A stretch of DNA of 64,000 bases from SHVZ01 sp041906305 (GCA_041906305.1 JAYRJL010000005.1:278612-342611); one strand, 5' to 3'; shown: positions 24,841 through 33,460, numbered from the stretch's first letter. The notes: a model not told the origin generated them from the letters alone. Program-made: numbers and translations.

Positions 24841-25995
24841 TCAGCTCACCACGATCCTCGGCGCCGGGCGGTTCGCTGGAGCCTCGCCGGTGAGCTTGGC
24901 CCAGACGCGGTCGGCGATCTGGCGGTAGATCTTCGCCTGCGGGTGATCGGGCTTCGAGATCACGATCGGGTAGCCCTGGTCGGAGGTCTCGCGGATCGCG
25001 ATGTCGAGCGGGACCTCGCCGAGGAACTCGCAGCCGAGGCGGTCGGCCTCGCGACGCGCGCCGCCATGGGCGAAGATGTCGCTGCGCTCGCCGCAATGCG
25101 GGCAGAGGAAGTAGCTCATGTTCTCGACGATGCCGAGCACCGGCACGTCGACCTTGCGGAACATGCCGAGGCCCTTGCGCGCATCGAGCAGCGCGATGTC
25201 CTGCGGCGTCGAGACGATGACCGCGCCCGAAAGCGGCACGCGCTGCGCCATGGTCAGCTGAGCGTCGCCGGTTCCGGGAGGAAGGTCGACCACCAGCATG
25301 TCGAGCTCGCCCCAGTTGACGTCGCGCAGCATCTGCTCGATCGCGCTCATCACCATCGGCCCGCGCCAAATCATCGGCGTGTCCTCGGCGATCAGGTAGC
25401 CGATCGACATGGTCTTGACGCCGTAGCCCTCCTTCGGCTCCAGCACCTTGCCGTCCTTGGTGTCGGGCTTGCCGGTGATCGCCATCATGCGCGGCAGCGA
25501 GGGGCCGTAGATGTCGGCGTCGAGGATGCCGACCTTGAGGCCCTTCTGCTTGAGGGCCAGCGCCAGGTTGACGGCGGTGGTCGACTTGCCGACGCCGCCT
25601 TTCCCCGAGGCGACCGCGACGATGGTCTTCACGCCCGGGATCAGCGGCTTGTTCGGCTGCTGCTGGCCTCCCTGCGCGTGCCCGTGCGCATGCCCGTGGC
25701 CATGAGCGTGCGAATGTCCGCCCTGCGCCGGGGCGCGGCCGCCCGGCTTGTCCGCGGTCAGCACGGCGGTCACCGAGAGCACGCCCGCCATCGCCTCGAC
25801 CGCCTTCTCGGCGGCTTTCCGGAGCGGCTCCAGCTTCGGGCCGCGCTCCGGCTCGACCTGCAAGGTGAAATGTACGTGACCGCCTTTGACCGCGACGCCC
25901 TGGACCATGCCCAGCGAGACGACGTCCTGCCCGTGATCCGGGTCCTGGACGCGCTTCAAAGCTTCGAGAACGGTGGCTTCGGTCACTTGGGTCAT
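24841..25995 (-). CDS. mrp: Mrp/ApbC iron-sulfur cluster carrier ATPase
   Basis: A 384-residue Mrp/NBP35-type P-loop ATPase that carries [4Fe-4S] clusters. Parts in order: an N-terminal MIP18/DUF59 domain (about residues 5-85), a histidine-rich linker (residues 94-107, seven His), and the ATPase with the deviant Walker A GKGGVGKST (131-139), switch DADIYGPSLPRM, Walker B VDLPPGTGD and the cluster-binding CxxC in FLCPHCGE. The start is the ATG before TQVTEATVLEAL; the upstream extension of the frame is not family-like. It is divergent from hflK. Confidence 0.93.
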   Translation of the reverse strand: MTQVTEATVLEALKRVQDPDHGQDVVSLGMVQGVAVKGGHVHFTLQVEPERGPKLEPLRKAAEKAVEAMAGVLSVTAVLTADKPGGRAPAQGGHSHAHGHGHAHGHAQGGQQQPNKPLIPGVKTIVAVASGKGGVGKSTTAVNLALALKQKGLKVGILDADIYGPSLPRMMAITGKPDTKDGKVLEPKEGYGVKTMSIGYLIAEDTPMIWRGPMVMSAIEQMLRDVNWGELDMLVVDLPPGTGDAQLTMAQRVPLSGAVIVSTPQDIALLDARKGLGMFRKVDVPVLGIVENMSYFLCPHCGERSDIFAHGGARREADRLGCEFLGEVPLDIAIRETSDQGYPIVISKPDHPQAKIYRQIADRVWAKLTGEAPANRPAPRIVVS

Positions 25996-26105
25996 CGGTC
26001 GATCCGGCCGTTTGCGCTTGAATAGGAGGGGGTTGTCACAATATGCGTGTGGCCCCCGGCAATACCACAGACTTCCAAAAGCCGGGCGGAAGAGGAGCAG
26101 GGGCA

Positions 26106-27263
26106 ATGCCTTGGCAGAATCAGGGGGGCGGCGGGCCCTGGGGCGGCGGCGGCAATAGCGGCGGCCCGTGGGGTTCGGGCGGCGGCAGCGGCGGGCCGAA
26201 GAGCCCGTGGGGCGGTCGCGGCCCGGGTGGCATGCAGCCGCCTGACCTGGAGGACATCCTCCGCAAGGGCCAGGACCGCATGCGCCGGATCTTCCCCGGC
26301 GGCGTCGGCGGCGCCCGCGGCGTCGGCTTCGCCATCCTGATCGGTCTCGTCCTCTGGCTCGCCAGCGGCTTCTATCGCGTCGCGCCGGACGAGCAGGGCG
26401 TGGTCCTGCGTTTTGGCGAGTGGGTCCGCACCGCGACCCCCGGCCTCAACTATCACCTGCCGAAGCCGATCGAATCCGTGCTGACGCCTAATGTCACGCG
26501 CGAGAACCGCATCGAGGTGGGATTCCGGTCGTCCGACGGATCGAACGCCAGCCGCTCCGGCCAGCGCCGCGACGTCCAGGACGAGGCCCTGATGCTGACC
26601 GGCGACGAGAACATCGTCGACATCAAGTTCGTCGTGTTCTGGCGCGTGAAGGACGCGGGCCAGTACGTCTTCAACGTGCGCCAGCCGGAAGCGACCGTGA
26701 AGGCCGCCGCGGAATCGGCGCTGCGCGAGTCCGTCGGCCAGAAGCCGATTCAGACGGTCTTCACCGAAGGCCGCGCCCAGATCGAGCAGCAGACGGTCGA
26801 GCTGCTGCAGCGCCTGCTGGACGAGTACAAGGCCGGCATCGAGATCCGCCAGGTGCAGCTGCTCGAAGTCGATCCGCCGAGCCAGGTGGTCGACGCCTTC
26901 AACGAGGTGCAGCGCGCCCGCGCCGACAAGGAGCGCCTGCGCAACGAGGCCGACGCCTACCGCAACGACGTGGTGCCGCGCGCCCGAGGCGAGGCCGAGA
27001 AGCTGATCCAGGAAGCGCGCGCCTACCGCGAAGAGGTGGTGGCGCGGGCGAACGGTGACGCGCAGCGCTTCAAGTCGATCTACGAGGCCTACAAGGTCAA
27101 CAAGGACGTGACGACCCAGCGCATCTACCTCGAGACGCTGGAAGAGATCCTGCGCGGCGCGCAGAAGGTCGTCATCGACAACAAGGCCGGCGGGACCGGC
27201 GGCGTGCTGCCGTACCTGCCGCTGCCCGAGCTGAAAAAGAAGGCCGAGGAGAAGAAGCCATGA
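26106..27263 (+). CDS. hflK: Membrane protease modulator HflK
   Basis: A 385-residue HflK, which with HflC forms the SPFH cage that modulates FtsH on the periplasmic side of the inner membrane. The N-terminus is a glycine- and proline-rich stretch (about residues 1-70), then one membrane helix (GVGFAILIGLVLWLASGFY) and the SPFH/band-7 domain (VAPDEQGVVLRFGEW), followed by long charged helices. The start is the ATG after AGAGGAGCAGGGG. hflC follows with an ATGA overlap. It is divergent from mrp, with a 110-base gap. Confidence 0.95.
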   Translation: MPWQNQGGGGPWGGGGNSGGPWGSGGGSGGPKSPWGGRGPGGMQPPDLEDILRKGQDRMRRIFPGGVGGARGVGFAILIGLVLWLASGFYRVAPDEQGVVLRFGEWVRTATPGLNYHLPKPIESVLTPNVTRENRIEVGFRSSDGSNASRSGQRRDVQDEALMLTGDENIVDIKFVVFWRVKDAGQYVFNVRQPEATVKAAAESALRESVGQKPIQTVFTEGRAQIEQQTVELLQRLLDEYKAGIEIRQVQLLEVDPPSQVVDAFNEVQRARADKERLRNEADAYRNDVVPRARGEAEKLIQEARAYREEVVARANGDAQRFKSIYEAYKVNKDVTTQRIYLETLEEILRGAQKVVIDNKAGGTGGVLPYLPLPELKKKAEEKKP

Positions 27264-28144
27264 GCCGCCAGTTCATGGGCGCGCTCGGCGCCGCCGTCGT
27301 CGCCCTCATCATCGTCGCCTGGGGCGCGCTGTTCACGGTCCCGCAGCAGCAGCAGGCGCTGGTGCTGCAGTTCGGCGATCCCAAGCGCGTGATCCAGGAG
27401 CCCGGCCTCAAGGTGAAGCTGCCGTTCATCCAGGACGTGCAGTACTTCGAGAAACGCATCCTCGACATCGACCCGCCGAAGCAGCAGGTGATCCTGATCG
27501 ACCAGAAGCGTCTCGACGTCGACGCCTATGGCCGCTACCGGATCACCAACCCGCTGCGCTTCTACCAGACGGTCAACAACGAGGCCGGCGCCCGCGCCCG
27601 TCTCGGCGCGATCATCAACTCGGCGATGCGCCGCGTGCTCGGCAACGAGTCCCTCGCGAACCTGCTGTCGGTGCGCCGTACCCAGATCACCCAGGCGATC
27701 TTCCAGGAGGTCAACCAGGCGGCGACCTCGCTCGGCATCGAGATGATCGATGTCCGCATGAAGCGGGTCGACTATCCCGACCAGACCAGCCAGGCGATCT
27801 ACGCGCGGATGAAGTCCGAGCGCGACCGCGAGGCGCGGGAATTCCGCGGCGAAGGCCAGGAGGTCGCCCAGCAGATCCGCGCCGACGCCGACCGCCAGCG
27901 CGTGGTGACCGTCGCGACCGCCCAGCAGCAGGCCCAGACCCTTCGTGGCCAGGGCGACGCCCAGGCGATCCAGATCTATGCCGATGCCTTCGGCCAGGAT
28001 CCGCAGTTCTTCGCCTTCTACCGCTCGATGGAAGCCTACAAGCAGTCGCTGGGCGACGGCTCGACCACCCTGGTCCTGTCGCCGGACAGCGAGTTCTTCC
28101 GCTTCTTCAACGACGTCACCGGCAAGGGGCATCAGAAGCCCTAG
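27260..28144 (+). CDS. hflC: Membrane protease modulator HflC
   Basis: A 294-residue HflC, partner of HflK in the FtsH-associated membrane complex. An N-terminal membrane helix (GALGAAVVALIIVAWGALFTV) precedes the band-7 domain (QQQALVLQFGDPKRV, then IDPPKQQVILIDQKRLDVDAY), and the C-terminal part shows QQIRADADRQRVVTVATAQQQAQ. The ATG overlaps the hflK stop, so the two are coupled. A DUF2065 gene follows after 20 bases and degP after that. Confidence 0.95.
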   Translation: MSRQFMGALGAAVVALIIVAWGALFTVPQQQQALVLQFGDPKRVIQEPGLKVKLPFIQDVQYFEKRILDIDPPKQQVILIDQKRLDVDAYGRYRITNPLRFYQTVNNEAGARARLGAIINSAMRRVLGNESLANLLSVRRTQITQAIFQEVNQAATSLGIEMIDVRMKRVDYPDQTSQAIYARMKSERDREAREFRGEGQEVAQQIRADADRQRVVTVATAQQQAQTLRGQGDAQAIQIYADAFGQDPQFFAFYRSMEAYKQSLGDGSTTLVLSPDSEFFRFFNDVTGKGHQKP

Positions 28145-28164
28145 AGGCCGGTCCCGGAGCTTCC

Positions 28165-28350
28165 GTGGAGGACGCCCTTCTCGCCGTCGGCCTCGTGCTG
28201 GCGCTGGAGGGCGCCCTCTACGCGCTCTTTCCCGACAGCATGCGCCGCGCGCTGGCCATGGCGGTGGCGCTGCCGCCGGACCAGCTCCGAATCGCCGGTC
28301 TGGTCGCCGCATTGCTCGGCGTCGGGATCGTCTGGCTGATCCGGGGCTAG
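28165..28350 (+). CDS. DUF2065 small membrane protein
   Basis: A 61-residue protein with two hydrophobic helices (LLAVGLVLALEGALYALF and IAGLVAALLGVGIVWLI) separated by a short charged turn, the layout of DUF2065 proteins found beside hflKC and degP. The start is GTG at 28165, 20 bases after hflC. Function is unknown; position suggests a role with the HflKC-FtsH or DegP proteins. Confidence 0.8.
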   Translation: MEDALLAVGLVLALEGALYALFPDSMRRALAMAVALPPDQLRIAGLVAALLGVGIVWLIRG

Positions 28351-28514
28351 GCCCCTCTCACGAGCCTGTGAAGCCGCTCCCCGGGTCCCTTCCGGGCATG
28401 CCATAATTCGACCACATGGTGGTTGTTGAGTGACGCTCCAAAAGGTTCCGTCCGGGTGGGCGGGGCTCTCTCGGCATATCCGGGCGGAAGGCGGCTCTGG
28501 CGTCGCCCGGCGAC

Positions 28515-30110
28515 ATGAAATCGGTCGGTCAAAGGAGTTCTCTCGTGGTTCGAGCCCTTCTCGTTCGCGGCACATCCGAAACCCGTCGCGCCCGCTCGTC
28601 TTGGCGCGTGGCGGCGGCCTTGGGCGCGGCCCTGCTGGCGGCGCCGGTCGCCGGCGCCGAGGCGCGCACGCCGCCCGAAAGCTTCGCCGATCTCGCCGAG
28701 CAGCTGCTGCCGGCGGTGGTCAACATCTCGACCACGCAGACTGTGCGTCAGCAGGAGCGCCGGGGCGGCGGCAGCGGCGACGGCCAGCAGCGCGAAGGCC
28801 AGCGTCGCGGGCCCGACGTGCCGCAGTTCCCGCCGGGCTCGCCGTTCGAGGAGTTCTTCAAGGACTTCTTCGACCGCGGCCAGCGGCCCGACCAGGCGCC
28901 GCGCCGCGCGACCTCGCTCGGATCCGGCTTCGTCATCGATGCCGCCGGCTACGTCGTCACCAACAACCACGTCATCGACGGCGCCGATGCCGACGGCATC
29001 ACCGTCAAGCTGCAGGACGACACCGAGTTCAAGGCGAAGCTGATCGGCAAGGATTCCAAGACCGATCTCGCGCTGCTCAAGATCGAGCCCGGCAACAAGA
29101 AGCTCTCGGTGGTGAAGTTCGGCGACTCCGGCAAGTCGCGCGTCGGCGACTGGGTGCTGGCGATCGGCAACCCGTTCGGCCTCGGCGGCTCGGTCACCGC
29201 CGGCATCGTCTCGGCGCGGGCCCGCGACATCAATTCCGGCCCCTACGACGACTTCATCCAGACCGACGCCTCGATCAACAAGGGCAACTCCGGCGGCCCG
29301 CTGTTCAACATGGCGGGCGAGGTCATCGGCGTGAACACGGCGATCTACTCGCCGACCGGCGGCTCGATCGGCATCGGCTTCTCGGTGCCGTCCAACCTGG
29401 CCAAGCCGGTGGCCGACCAGCTCCGCGAGTTCGGCCGCACCAAGCGTGGCTGGCTCGGCGTCAAGATCCAGGGCGTCACCGAGGAGATCGCGGAATCGCT
29501 CGGCCTCGGCAAGGCGCGCGGCGCGATGATCGCCTCGGTCTCCGAGAACGGCCCGGCCGAGAAGGCGAAGCTTCGCGCCGGCGACGTGATCCTGACCTTC
29601 GACGGCAAGGACGTGAACGAGATGCGGCGCCTGCCGCGTATCGTCATGGAGACCGGCGTCAACAAGGATGTGCCCGTCCAGATCTGGCGCGACGGCAAGC
29701 CCCTGTCGGTCACCGTCCGGGTCGGCGAGCTCGACGAGAACGAGCAGGTCGCCGCGGTTCCCGCCAAGGCGGACCCCAATACCAACCAGCGCGGCAGCCA
29801 GGCCAAGGTCGACGCGCTCGGCGTCGTGCTGGCCCCGATCTCGCCGGAACTCCGGCAGAAGTTCGACATTGATCAGAATACGAGCCAGGGCGTTGTGGTC
29901 ACCGAAGTCGACCAGAACGGACCCGCTGCCGAGAAGGGCGTGCGGGCTGGCGACATCATCGTCGAGGTCGGCCAGGAGGAGGTAAAGACTCCGGCGGACA
30001 TCCGGGCGAAGGTCGAGAAGGCACGCCAAGCCGGACGCAAGTCGGTGCTGCTGCTGGTCGACCGCCAGGGCGAGATGCGCTTCATTGCGCTCCGCATCGA
30101 CAAGGGCTGA
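28515..30110 (+). CDS. degP: Do-like periplasmic serine protease (DegP/HtrA family)
   Basis: A 531-residue DegP-type protease and chaperone of the periplasm. A long N-terminal region carries the signal anchor (WRVAAALGAALLAAPVAGAEA, residues 30-50). The trypsin-like triad is His152 (TNNHVIDG), Asp184 (DSKTDLALLK) and Ser259 (GNSGGPLFN). Two PDZ domains follow (GWLGVKIQGV and LGVVLAPISPELRQ). A glycine/glutamine-rich insertion lies at about residues 84-100. A terminator follows the gene. The degQ/mucD name is possible; the family is firm. Confidence 0.93.
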   Translation: MKSVGQRSSLVVRALLVRGTSETRRARSSWRVAAALGAALLAAPVAGAEARTPPESFADLAEQLLPAVVNISTTQTVRQQERRGGGSGDGQQREGQRRGPDVPQFPPGSPFEEFFKDFFDRGQRPDQAPRRATSLGSGFVIDAAGYVVTNNHVIDGADADGITVKLQDDTEFKAKLIGKDSKTDLALLKIEPGNKKLSVVKFGDSGKSRVGDWVLAIGNPFGLGGSVTAGIVSARARDINSGPYDDFIQTDASINKGNSGGPLFNMAGEVIGVNTAIYSPTGGSIGIGFSVPSNLAKPVADQLREFGRTKRGWLGVKIQGVTEEIAESLGLGKARGAMIASVSENGPAEKAKLRAGDVILTFDGKDVNEMRRLPRIVMETGVNKDVPVQIWRDGKPLSVTVRVGELDENEQVAAVPAKADPNTNQRGSQAKVDALGVVLAPISPELRQKFDIDQNTSQGVVVTEVDQNGPAAEKGVRAGDIIVEVGQEEVKTPADIRAKVEKARQAGRKSVLLLVDRQGEMRFIALRIDKG

Positions 30111-30152
30111 GTTCTTCCCCCCCGAACGGCCCAAGGCTTACGGAGTGCGAGG

Positions 30153-30185
30153 CGGCGCCGGATCCACGGATCCGGCGCCGTTTTT
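30153..30185 (+). terminator. Rho-independent terminator after degP
   Basis: A perfect 13-base inverted repeat (CGGCGCCGGATCC with GGATCCGGCGCCG) is followed directly by TTTTT. It lies 43 bases after the degP stop. Confidence 0.92.
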
Positions 30186-30200
30186 CTTCGGAGATCCCAG

Positions 30201-30665
30201 ATGAGCGACGAGCTGTCCATCCGGCGGGCGACGGCGGCCGACCTGCCGGCAATCGTGCGCATGCTGGCGAACGATCCCCTGGGCAAGACCCGCGAGCGCT
30301 ATGCCGAGCCGTTGCCGGAGGCGTATCTGCAGGCCTTCGCCGACGTCGAGGCGCAGAAGGGCAACGAGATCCTGGTCGGCGTGATCGACGGCCGGGTCGT
30401 CGGCTGCCTGCAGCTGACGATGATCCCCGGCCTCTCGCGCCTCGGCATGCTGCGCGCGCAGATCGAGAGCGTCCGGGTCGACGAAAGCCGGCGCGGCGAG
30501 GGGATCGGCGAGAAGCTGTTCCTGGATGCGATCGAGCGGGCACGGAAAGCCGGCTGCGGCCTGGTGCAGCTGACCACCGACGCCTCGCGTCCGGACGCGC
30601 ATCGCTTCTACGAACGCCTGGGATTCGTCGCGAGCCATGTGGGCATGAAGCTCTCGCTGACGTGA
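30201..30665 (+). CDS. GNAT-family N-acetyltransferase
   Basis: A 154-residue GNAT acetyltransferase. The acetyl-CoA-binding motif A is visible as IESVRVDESRRGEGIGEKLFLDAIERAR, and the C-terminal region GLVQLTTDASRPDAHRFYERLGF is typical of single-domain members that acetylate small molecules. The substrate is unknown. It starts 15 bases after the degP terminator tail, so it needs its own promoter, perhaps overlapping the terminator region, or depends on read-through. Confidence 0.9.
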   Translation: MSDELSIRRATAADLPAIVRMLANDPLGKTRERYAEPLPEAYLQAFADVEAQKGNEILVGVIDGRVVGCLQLTMIPGLSRLGMLRAQIESVRVDESRRGEGIGEKLFLDAIERARKAGCGLVQLTTDASRPDAHRFYERLGFVASHVGMKLSLT

Positions 30666-30667
30666 CA

Positions 30668-30696
30668 TTGACCCTGTAACCCGGCGGGCCTAGCGT
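30668..30696 (+). promoter_or_regulatory. Candidate promoter for msrP
   Basis: TTGACC (30668-30673) and TAGCGT (30691-30696) with a 17-base spacer, 42 bases upstream of the msrP ATG. The pair matches the TTGNCN-17-TAGNNT pattern also seen at 57005. Confidence 0.4.
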
Positions 30697-30737
30697 CCGA
30701 ACAGACGGGGGCCACCGTCCATCCAGGAGCGTCTTTC

Positions 30738-31697
30738 ATGTGGGTTCATCGCAAGCCGAGCTGGCATCTGAAGGAAAGCGCCGCGACCGACGAGGCGGCC
30801 TATCTCAACCGCCGCGAGCTGGTGGCGGGCATCGCCGCGGGCTCGATCCTGCTGGGATCCGGCACCGCCTCGGCGCAGCGCGTCAGCGACGATCCGTCGA
30901 TGAAGCTCTACCCCTTCAAGAAGAACGAGGCCTTCACTCTCGATCGCGCGCTGACGGACGAGAAGGAAGCGACGACCTACAACAACTTCTATGAGTACGG
31001 GACGTCGAAGTCGATCTGGAAGGCGGCCGAGCAGCTGAAGATCCGCCCCTGGACTCTGAAGATCGCCGGCATGGTGGAGAAGCCGTTCGAGATCGGGATC
31101 GACGACCTGCTCGCGAAGATGCCGCTCGAGGAGCGGCTGTATCGCCATCGCTGCGTCGAGGCGTGGTCGATGGCGGTGCCGTGGTCCGGCTTCGCGCTGA
31201 AGGCGCTGGTCGACCTCGCCAAGCCGCTGGCGTCGGCCAAGTACGTGGTGATGACGACCTTCATGGACCCGGCCATGGCGCCGGGGCAGAAGCAGTTCTT
31301 CTATCCCTGGCCCTACACCGAAGGCCTGACCATGGCGGAGGCGACCAACGATCTCGCCTTCGTGGCGACCGGCATCTACGGCAAGCCGATGCCCAAGCAG
31401 AACGGTGCCCCGCTCAGGCTGGCGGTGCCGTGGAAGTACGGGTTCAAGTCGGTGAAGTCGATCGTGAAGCTCGAGTTCTCCGACAAGCAGCCGAAGACCT
31501 ACTGGGAGTCGCTGCAGGACAGCGAGTACGGGTTCTGGGCCAACGTGAACCCGAACGTGCCCCATCCGCGCTGGAGCCAGGAGTTCGAGCGGGTGCTGGG
31601 GACCAACGACCGCGTGCCGACCAAGCTGTTCAACGGCTACGGCGAACAGGTCGCCGACCTGTACAAGGGGCTCGAGAAGGAACGCCTCTGGGCCTGA
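30738..31697 (+). CDS. msrP: Protein-methionine-sulfoxide reductase catalytic subunit MsrP
   Basis: A 319-residue molybdopterin-dependent periplasmic MsrP (YedY), which repairs oxidised methionine in envelope proteins. It has a twin-arginine signal (Arg25-Arg26, ELVAGIAAGSILLGSG), the molybdenum-ligand Cys139 in YRHRCVEAWSM, and the sulfite-oxidase fold landmarks WTLKIAGMVEKP and AVPWKYGFKSVKSIVK. The usual heme membrane partner MsrQ is not next to it: the next gene on this strand is beyond a 440-base gap. The partner may be encoded elsewhere. Confidence 0.93.
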   Translation: MWVHRKPSWHLKESAATDEAAYLNRRELVAGIAAGSILLGSGTASAQRVSDDPSMKLYPFKKNEAFTLDRALTDEKEATTYNNFYEYGTSKSIWKAAEQLKIRPWTLKIAGMVEKPFEIGIDDLLAKMPLEERLYRHRCVEAWSMAVPWSGFALKALVDLAKPLASAKYVVMTTFMDPAMAPGQKQFFYPWPYTEGLTMAEATNDLAFVATGIYGKPMPKQNGAPLRLAVPWKYGFKSVKSIVKLEFSDKQPKTYWESLQDSEYGFWANVNPNVPHPRWSQEFERVLGTNDRVPTKLFNGYGEQVADLYKGLEKERLWA

Positions 31698-31743
31698 CCC
31701 CGGTCGGGGCCGGCGGGGTCCCCGTCACGGTTTTCTCACGAGC

Positions 31744-31870
31744 AAAAAAAATGGCCGGACCCGAGGGTCCGGCCAGTTGAACAGGGAGGCTTCACGTCTG
31801 GGAGACGTAGGATCCCGAAGGACCCTTCCCTGGGCAGGGTGCCCAGGGGCTGAGATGATCGAAAACTCGA
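31744..31870 (-). ncRNA. Candidate small RNA with four tandem hairpins and a terminator
   Basis: Read on the minus strand, the segment forms in order a 9-bp hairpin (CCCTGGGCA/TGCCCAGGG, 31828-31848), a hairpin with a C(UUCG)G tetraloop (31810-31825), a 6-bp hairpin (ACGTCT/AGACGT, loop CCC, 31794-31808), a single-stranded CCTCCC stretch, and a 10-bp terminator stem (31752-31775) with eight T. The tetraloop stem pairs fully only as minus-strand RNA (a G-U pair becomes A-C on the other strand), and the T-run is also in that direction. A weak -10 (TATGTT, 31877-31882) lies upstream. Family not recognised; the 5' end is approximate. Confidence 0.5.
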
Positions 31871-31909
31871 ACATCCAACATAGGCAAACGTAAGCGCTGA
31901 CGCTTAAGA

Positions 31910-31972
31910 AACAATGAATACCTTCTCAAAGCCGCTATGCAAATTTTGCATGGCTCTGGATATTTCATTGTT
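31910..31972. repeat. AT-rich long imperfect hairpin
   Basis: Outer arms AACAATGAATA (31910-31920) and TATTTCATTGTT (31961-31972) enclose a perfect inner palindrome ATGCAAA-T-TTTGCAT (31937-31951) flanked by AGCC/GGCT. A separate palindrome TAAGCG-CTGA-CGCTTA lies just left at 31891-31906. Confidence 0.6.
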
Positions 31973-32139
31973 CTCCCAAAATTCTCTGTAGTTTCCGCAA
32001 TTTACAACCTCTACCGCTGGGCCAGTGCAACCGCGTGCGCACCACGGTTCCGTGAGCGGCGAGTTTCCGATCCGAAACCGACATGAGGCGTCGCCCTGAA
32101 ACGGACGAATCACCAGGCGAAACGGCTGGTGAGCGGTGA

Positions 32140-33447
32140 CTAAGCGAGGCCCAGCGCCGCCGCGCTGCCGAGGGTCGGAAACACGTCGCCGATCCGCCCC
32201 TGGCCGGCGCGCTTGACCAGCACCTCGGCGAGCACGCGCCGGTAGTCGGTGGTGATCGCGAGGTCGAGTCCCTGGTCCAGCGCCGGGCCCTTGAGGCCGG
32301 GCCAGGCCCCGTAGAGCCCGCCCTTGATGCCGGACCCGGAAACCAGCACGACGCCGCCGTGGCCGTGGTCGGTGCCGCGGTTCTGGTTCTCGATCAGGCG
32401 GCGGCCGAATTCGCTCATCACCACGACGGTCAGCCGGTCGCCCATCGCGGCCAGGTCGGCATGGAGGGCCGCCAGCGCCTGGGAAAGCCGCGTCGCCTGG
32501 GTCTGGAAGCGACCGGCCTGGGCGTCATGGGTGTCCCAGCCGCCGAAGTCGGCGGTCGCGACCGCGAGCCCGATCTCGGCCTTGGCGAGGTCGGCGATGG
32601 TCTTGAGCGCGGTGGCGAGCTCGCCCGAACCGTAGCTGACCGTCTCGGCCGCGGCGGCGGCGGGTGCCGGAGCAGCCATCATGCCCGTCGTCATGGAGGG
32701 GGCCATCGTCATGCCGCCTTCGGGCGCCGCGTCGTCATCATCGGCGGCGGCTTTCGCCACGGAGGCCGCGGCCGCCGCGGCGGTGACGCGGGCGACGGCG
32801 TCCAGCGTGTTGCGCATGACCAGCGCCCGCGCACCGCCGCGGGCGGCGAGCTTGGCAAGGACGTTGGCGTTCCTCTGACCGCCGCTGACGCGGAAGCTCG
32901 CCGGCGTCGTCATCGACACCGCGCGCATCTCGCCCTGCAGCGCCATCGGCACCTCGGACGCGGCGGCGAGGATCGGCACCTGGCCGGCGACCGCCACTGC
33001 CGCCAGGTGACGCGCGAGCCAGCCGGTTGCCGGCGGCGTCTCGGCGTCGGCATAACCCCGCTCCATCATCTCCTGGCTCTGGAAATGGCTGCGGTTGGTG
33101 GAGACAAGGCCGGTCGCATGCACGATCGCGAGCTTGCCCGCGCCGTAGAGCTCGGCGAGGCCGGTCGCTGCCGGATGCAGCGTGAAGGTCTGGCCGTTGA
33201 GCGTTCCCGAGAGCGGAAGCCCGGCGCCGGTGCCGCTTGCCGGGATCGCCAGCGTCGGCCGTGCGGCCTGGTACTCGGCATTGCCCGACGGGGCCACCAG
33301 GCTCAGCAGGTCGGCGGCGCCCCGAAGGAAGACGACGACCAGCAGCGGCGCACCGGTCGCGCCGAAGGCGAGCTTGGTTCCCGCGGGAAGGCCGGCGACG
33401 GCGAGCGTACCGGCGGTGGCGTTGAGGAGGGCGCGTCGGGTCAGCAT
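32140..33447 (-). CDS. DUF1501 family protein, exported
   Basis: A 435-residue DUF1501 protein of the alkaline-phosphatase-like superfamily. It starts with a Tat-like signal (LTRRALLNATAGTLAVAGLPAG) and shows the family blocks LLVVVFLRGAADLLSLVAP, FGGWDTHDAQ, VVVMSEFGRRLIEN and GTDHGHGGVVLVSG, which would hold metal ions. An alanine/methionine-rich insertion lies in the middle. Its gene follows the DUF1800 gene by 13 bases; the pair occurs together in many bacteria and the products are thought to act together outside the cytoplasm, but the role is unknown. Confidence 0.9.
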   Translation of the reverse strand: MLTRRALLNATAGTLAVAGLPAGTKLAFGATGAPLLVVVFLRGAADLLSLVAPSGNAEYQAARPTLAIPASGTGAGLPLSGTLNGQTFTLHPAATGLAELYGAGKLAIVHATGLVSTNRSHFQSQEMMERGYADAETPPATGWLARHLAAVAVAGQVPILAAASEVPMALQGEMRAVSMTTPASFRVSGGQRNANVLAKLAARGGARALVMRNTLDAVARVTAAAAAASVAKAAADDDDAAPEGGMTMAPSMTTGMMAAPAPAAAAAETVSYGSGELATALKTIADLAKAEIGLAVATADFGGWDTHDAQAGRFQTQATRLSQALAALHADLAAMGDRLTVVVMSEFGRRLIENQNRGTDHGHGGVVLVSGSGIKGGLYGAWPGLKGPALDQGLDLAITTDYRRVLAEVLVKRAGQGRIGDVFPTLGSAAALGLA

Positions 33448-33460
33448 CGGCGACCTCCGT

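Larger units (their letters stand above)
31698..32139. other. Gene-free, partly AT-rich gap
   Basis: No convincing protein gene. The left third holds a probable minus-strand small RNA with a terminator (31744-31870). The middle (31890-31990) is strikingly AT-rich for this genome and holds two inverted repeats. The rest (31990-32139) shows nothing I recognise. Confidence 0.6.

Noticed and set aside
28411..28423. ACCACATGGTGGT palindrome upstream of degP as operator
   Set aside because: Too short and without a known regulator match or second copy nearby to make a case.
31744..31870. 6S RNA or SRP RNA as identity of the small RNA
   Set aside because: 6S needs one long rod with a central bubble and SRP RNA needs its conserved GGAAGCAGC-type loop; neither is present.
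31904..32113. 69-codon minus-strand frame in the AT-rich gap
   Set aside because: It runs through the long hairpin and has no Shine-Dalgarno site or family match; a small protein cannot be excluded but is unsupported.
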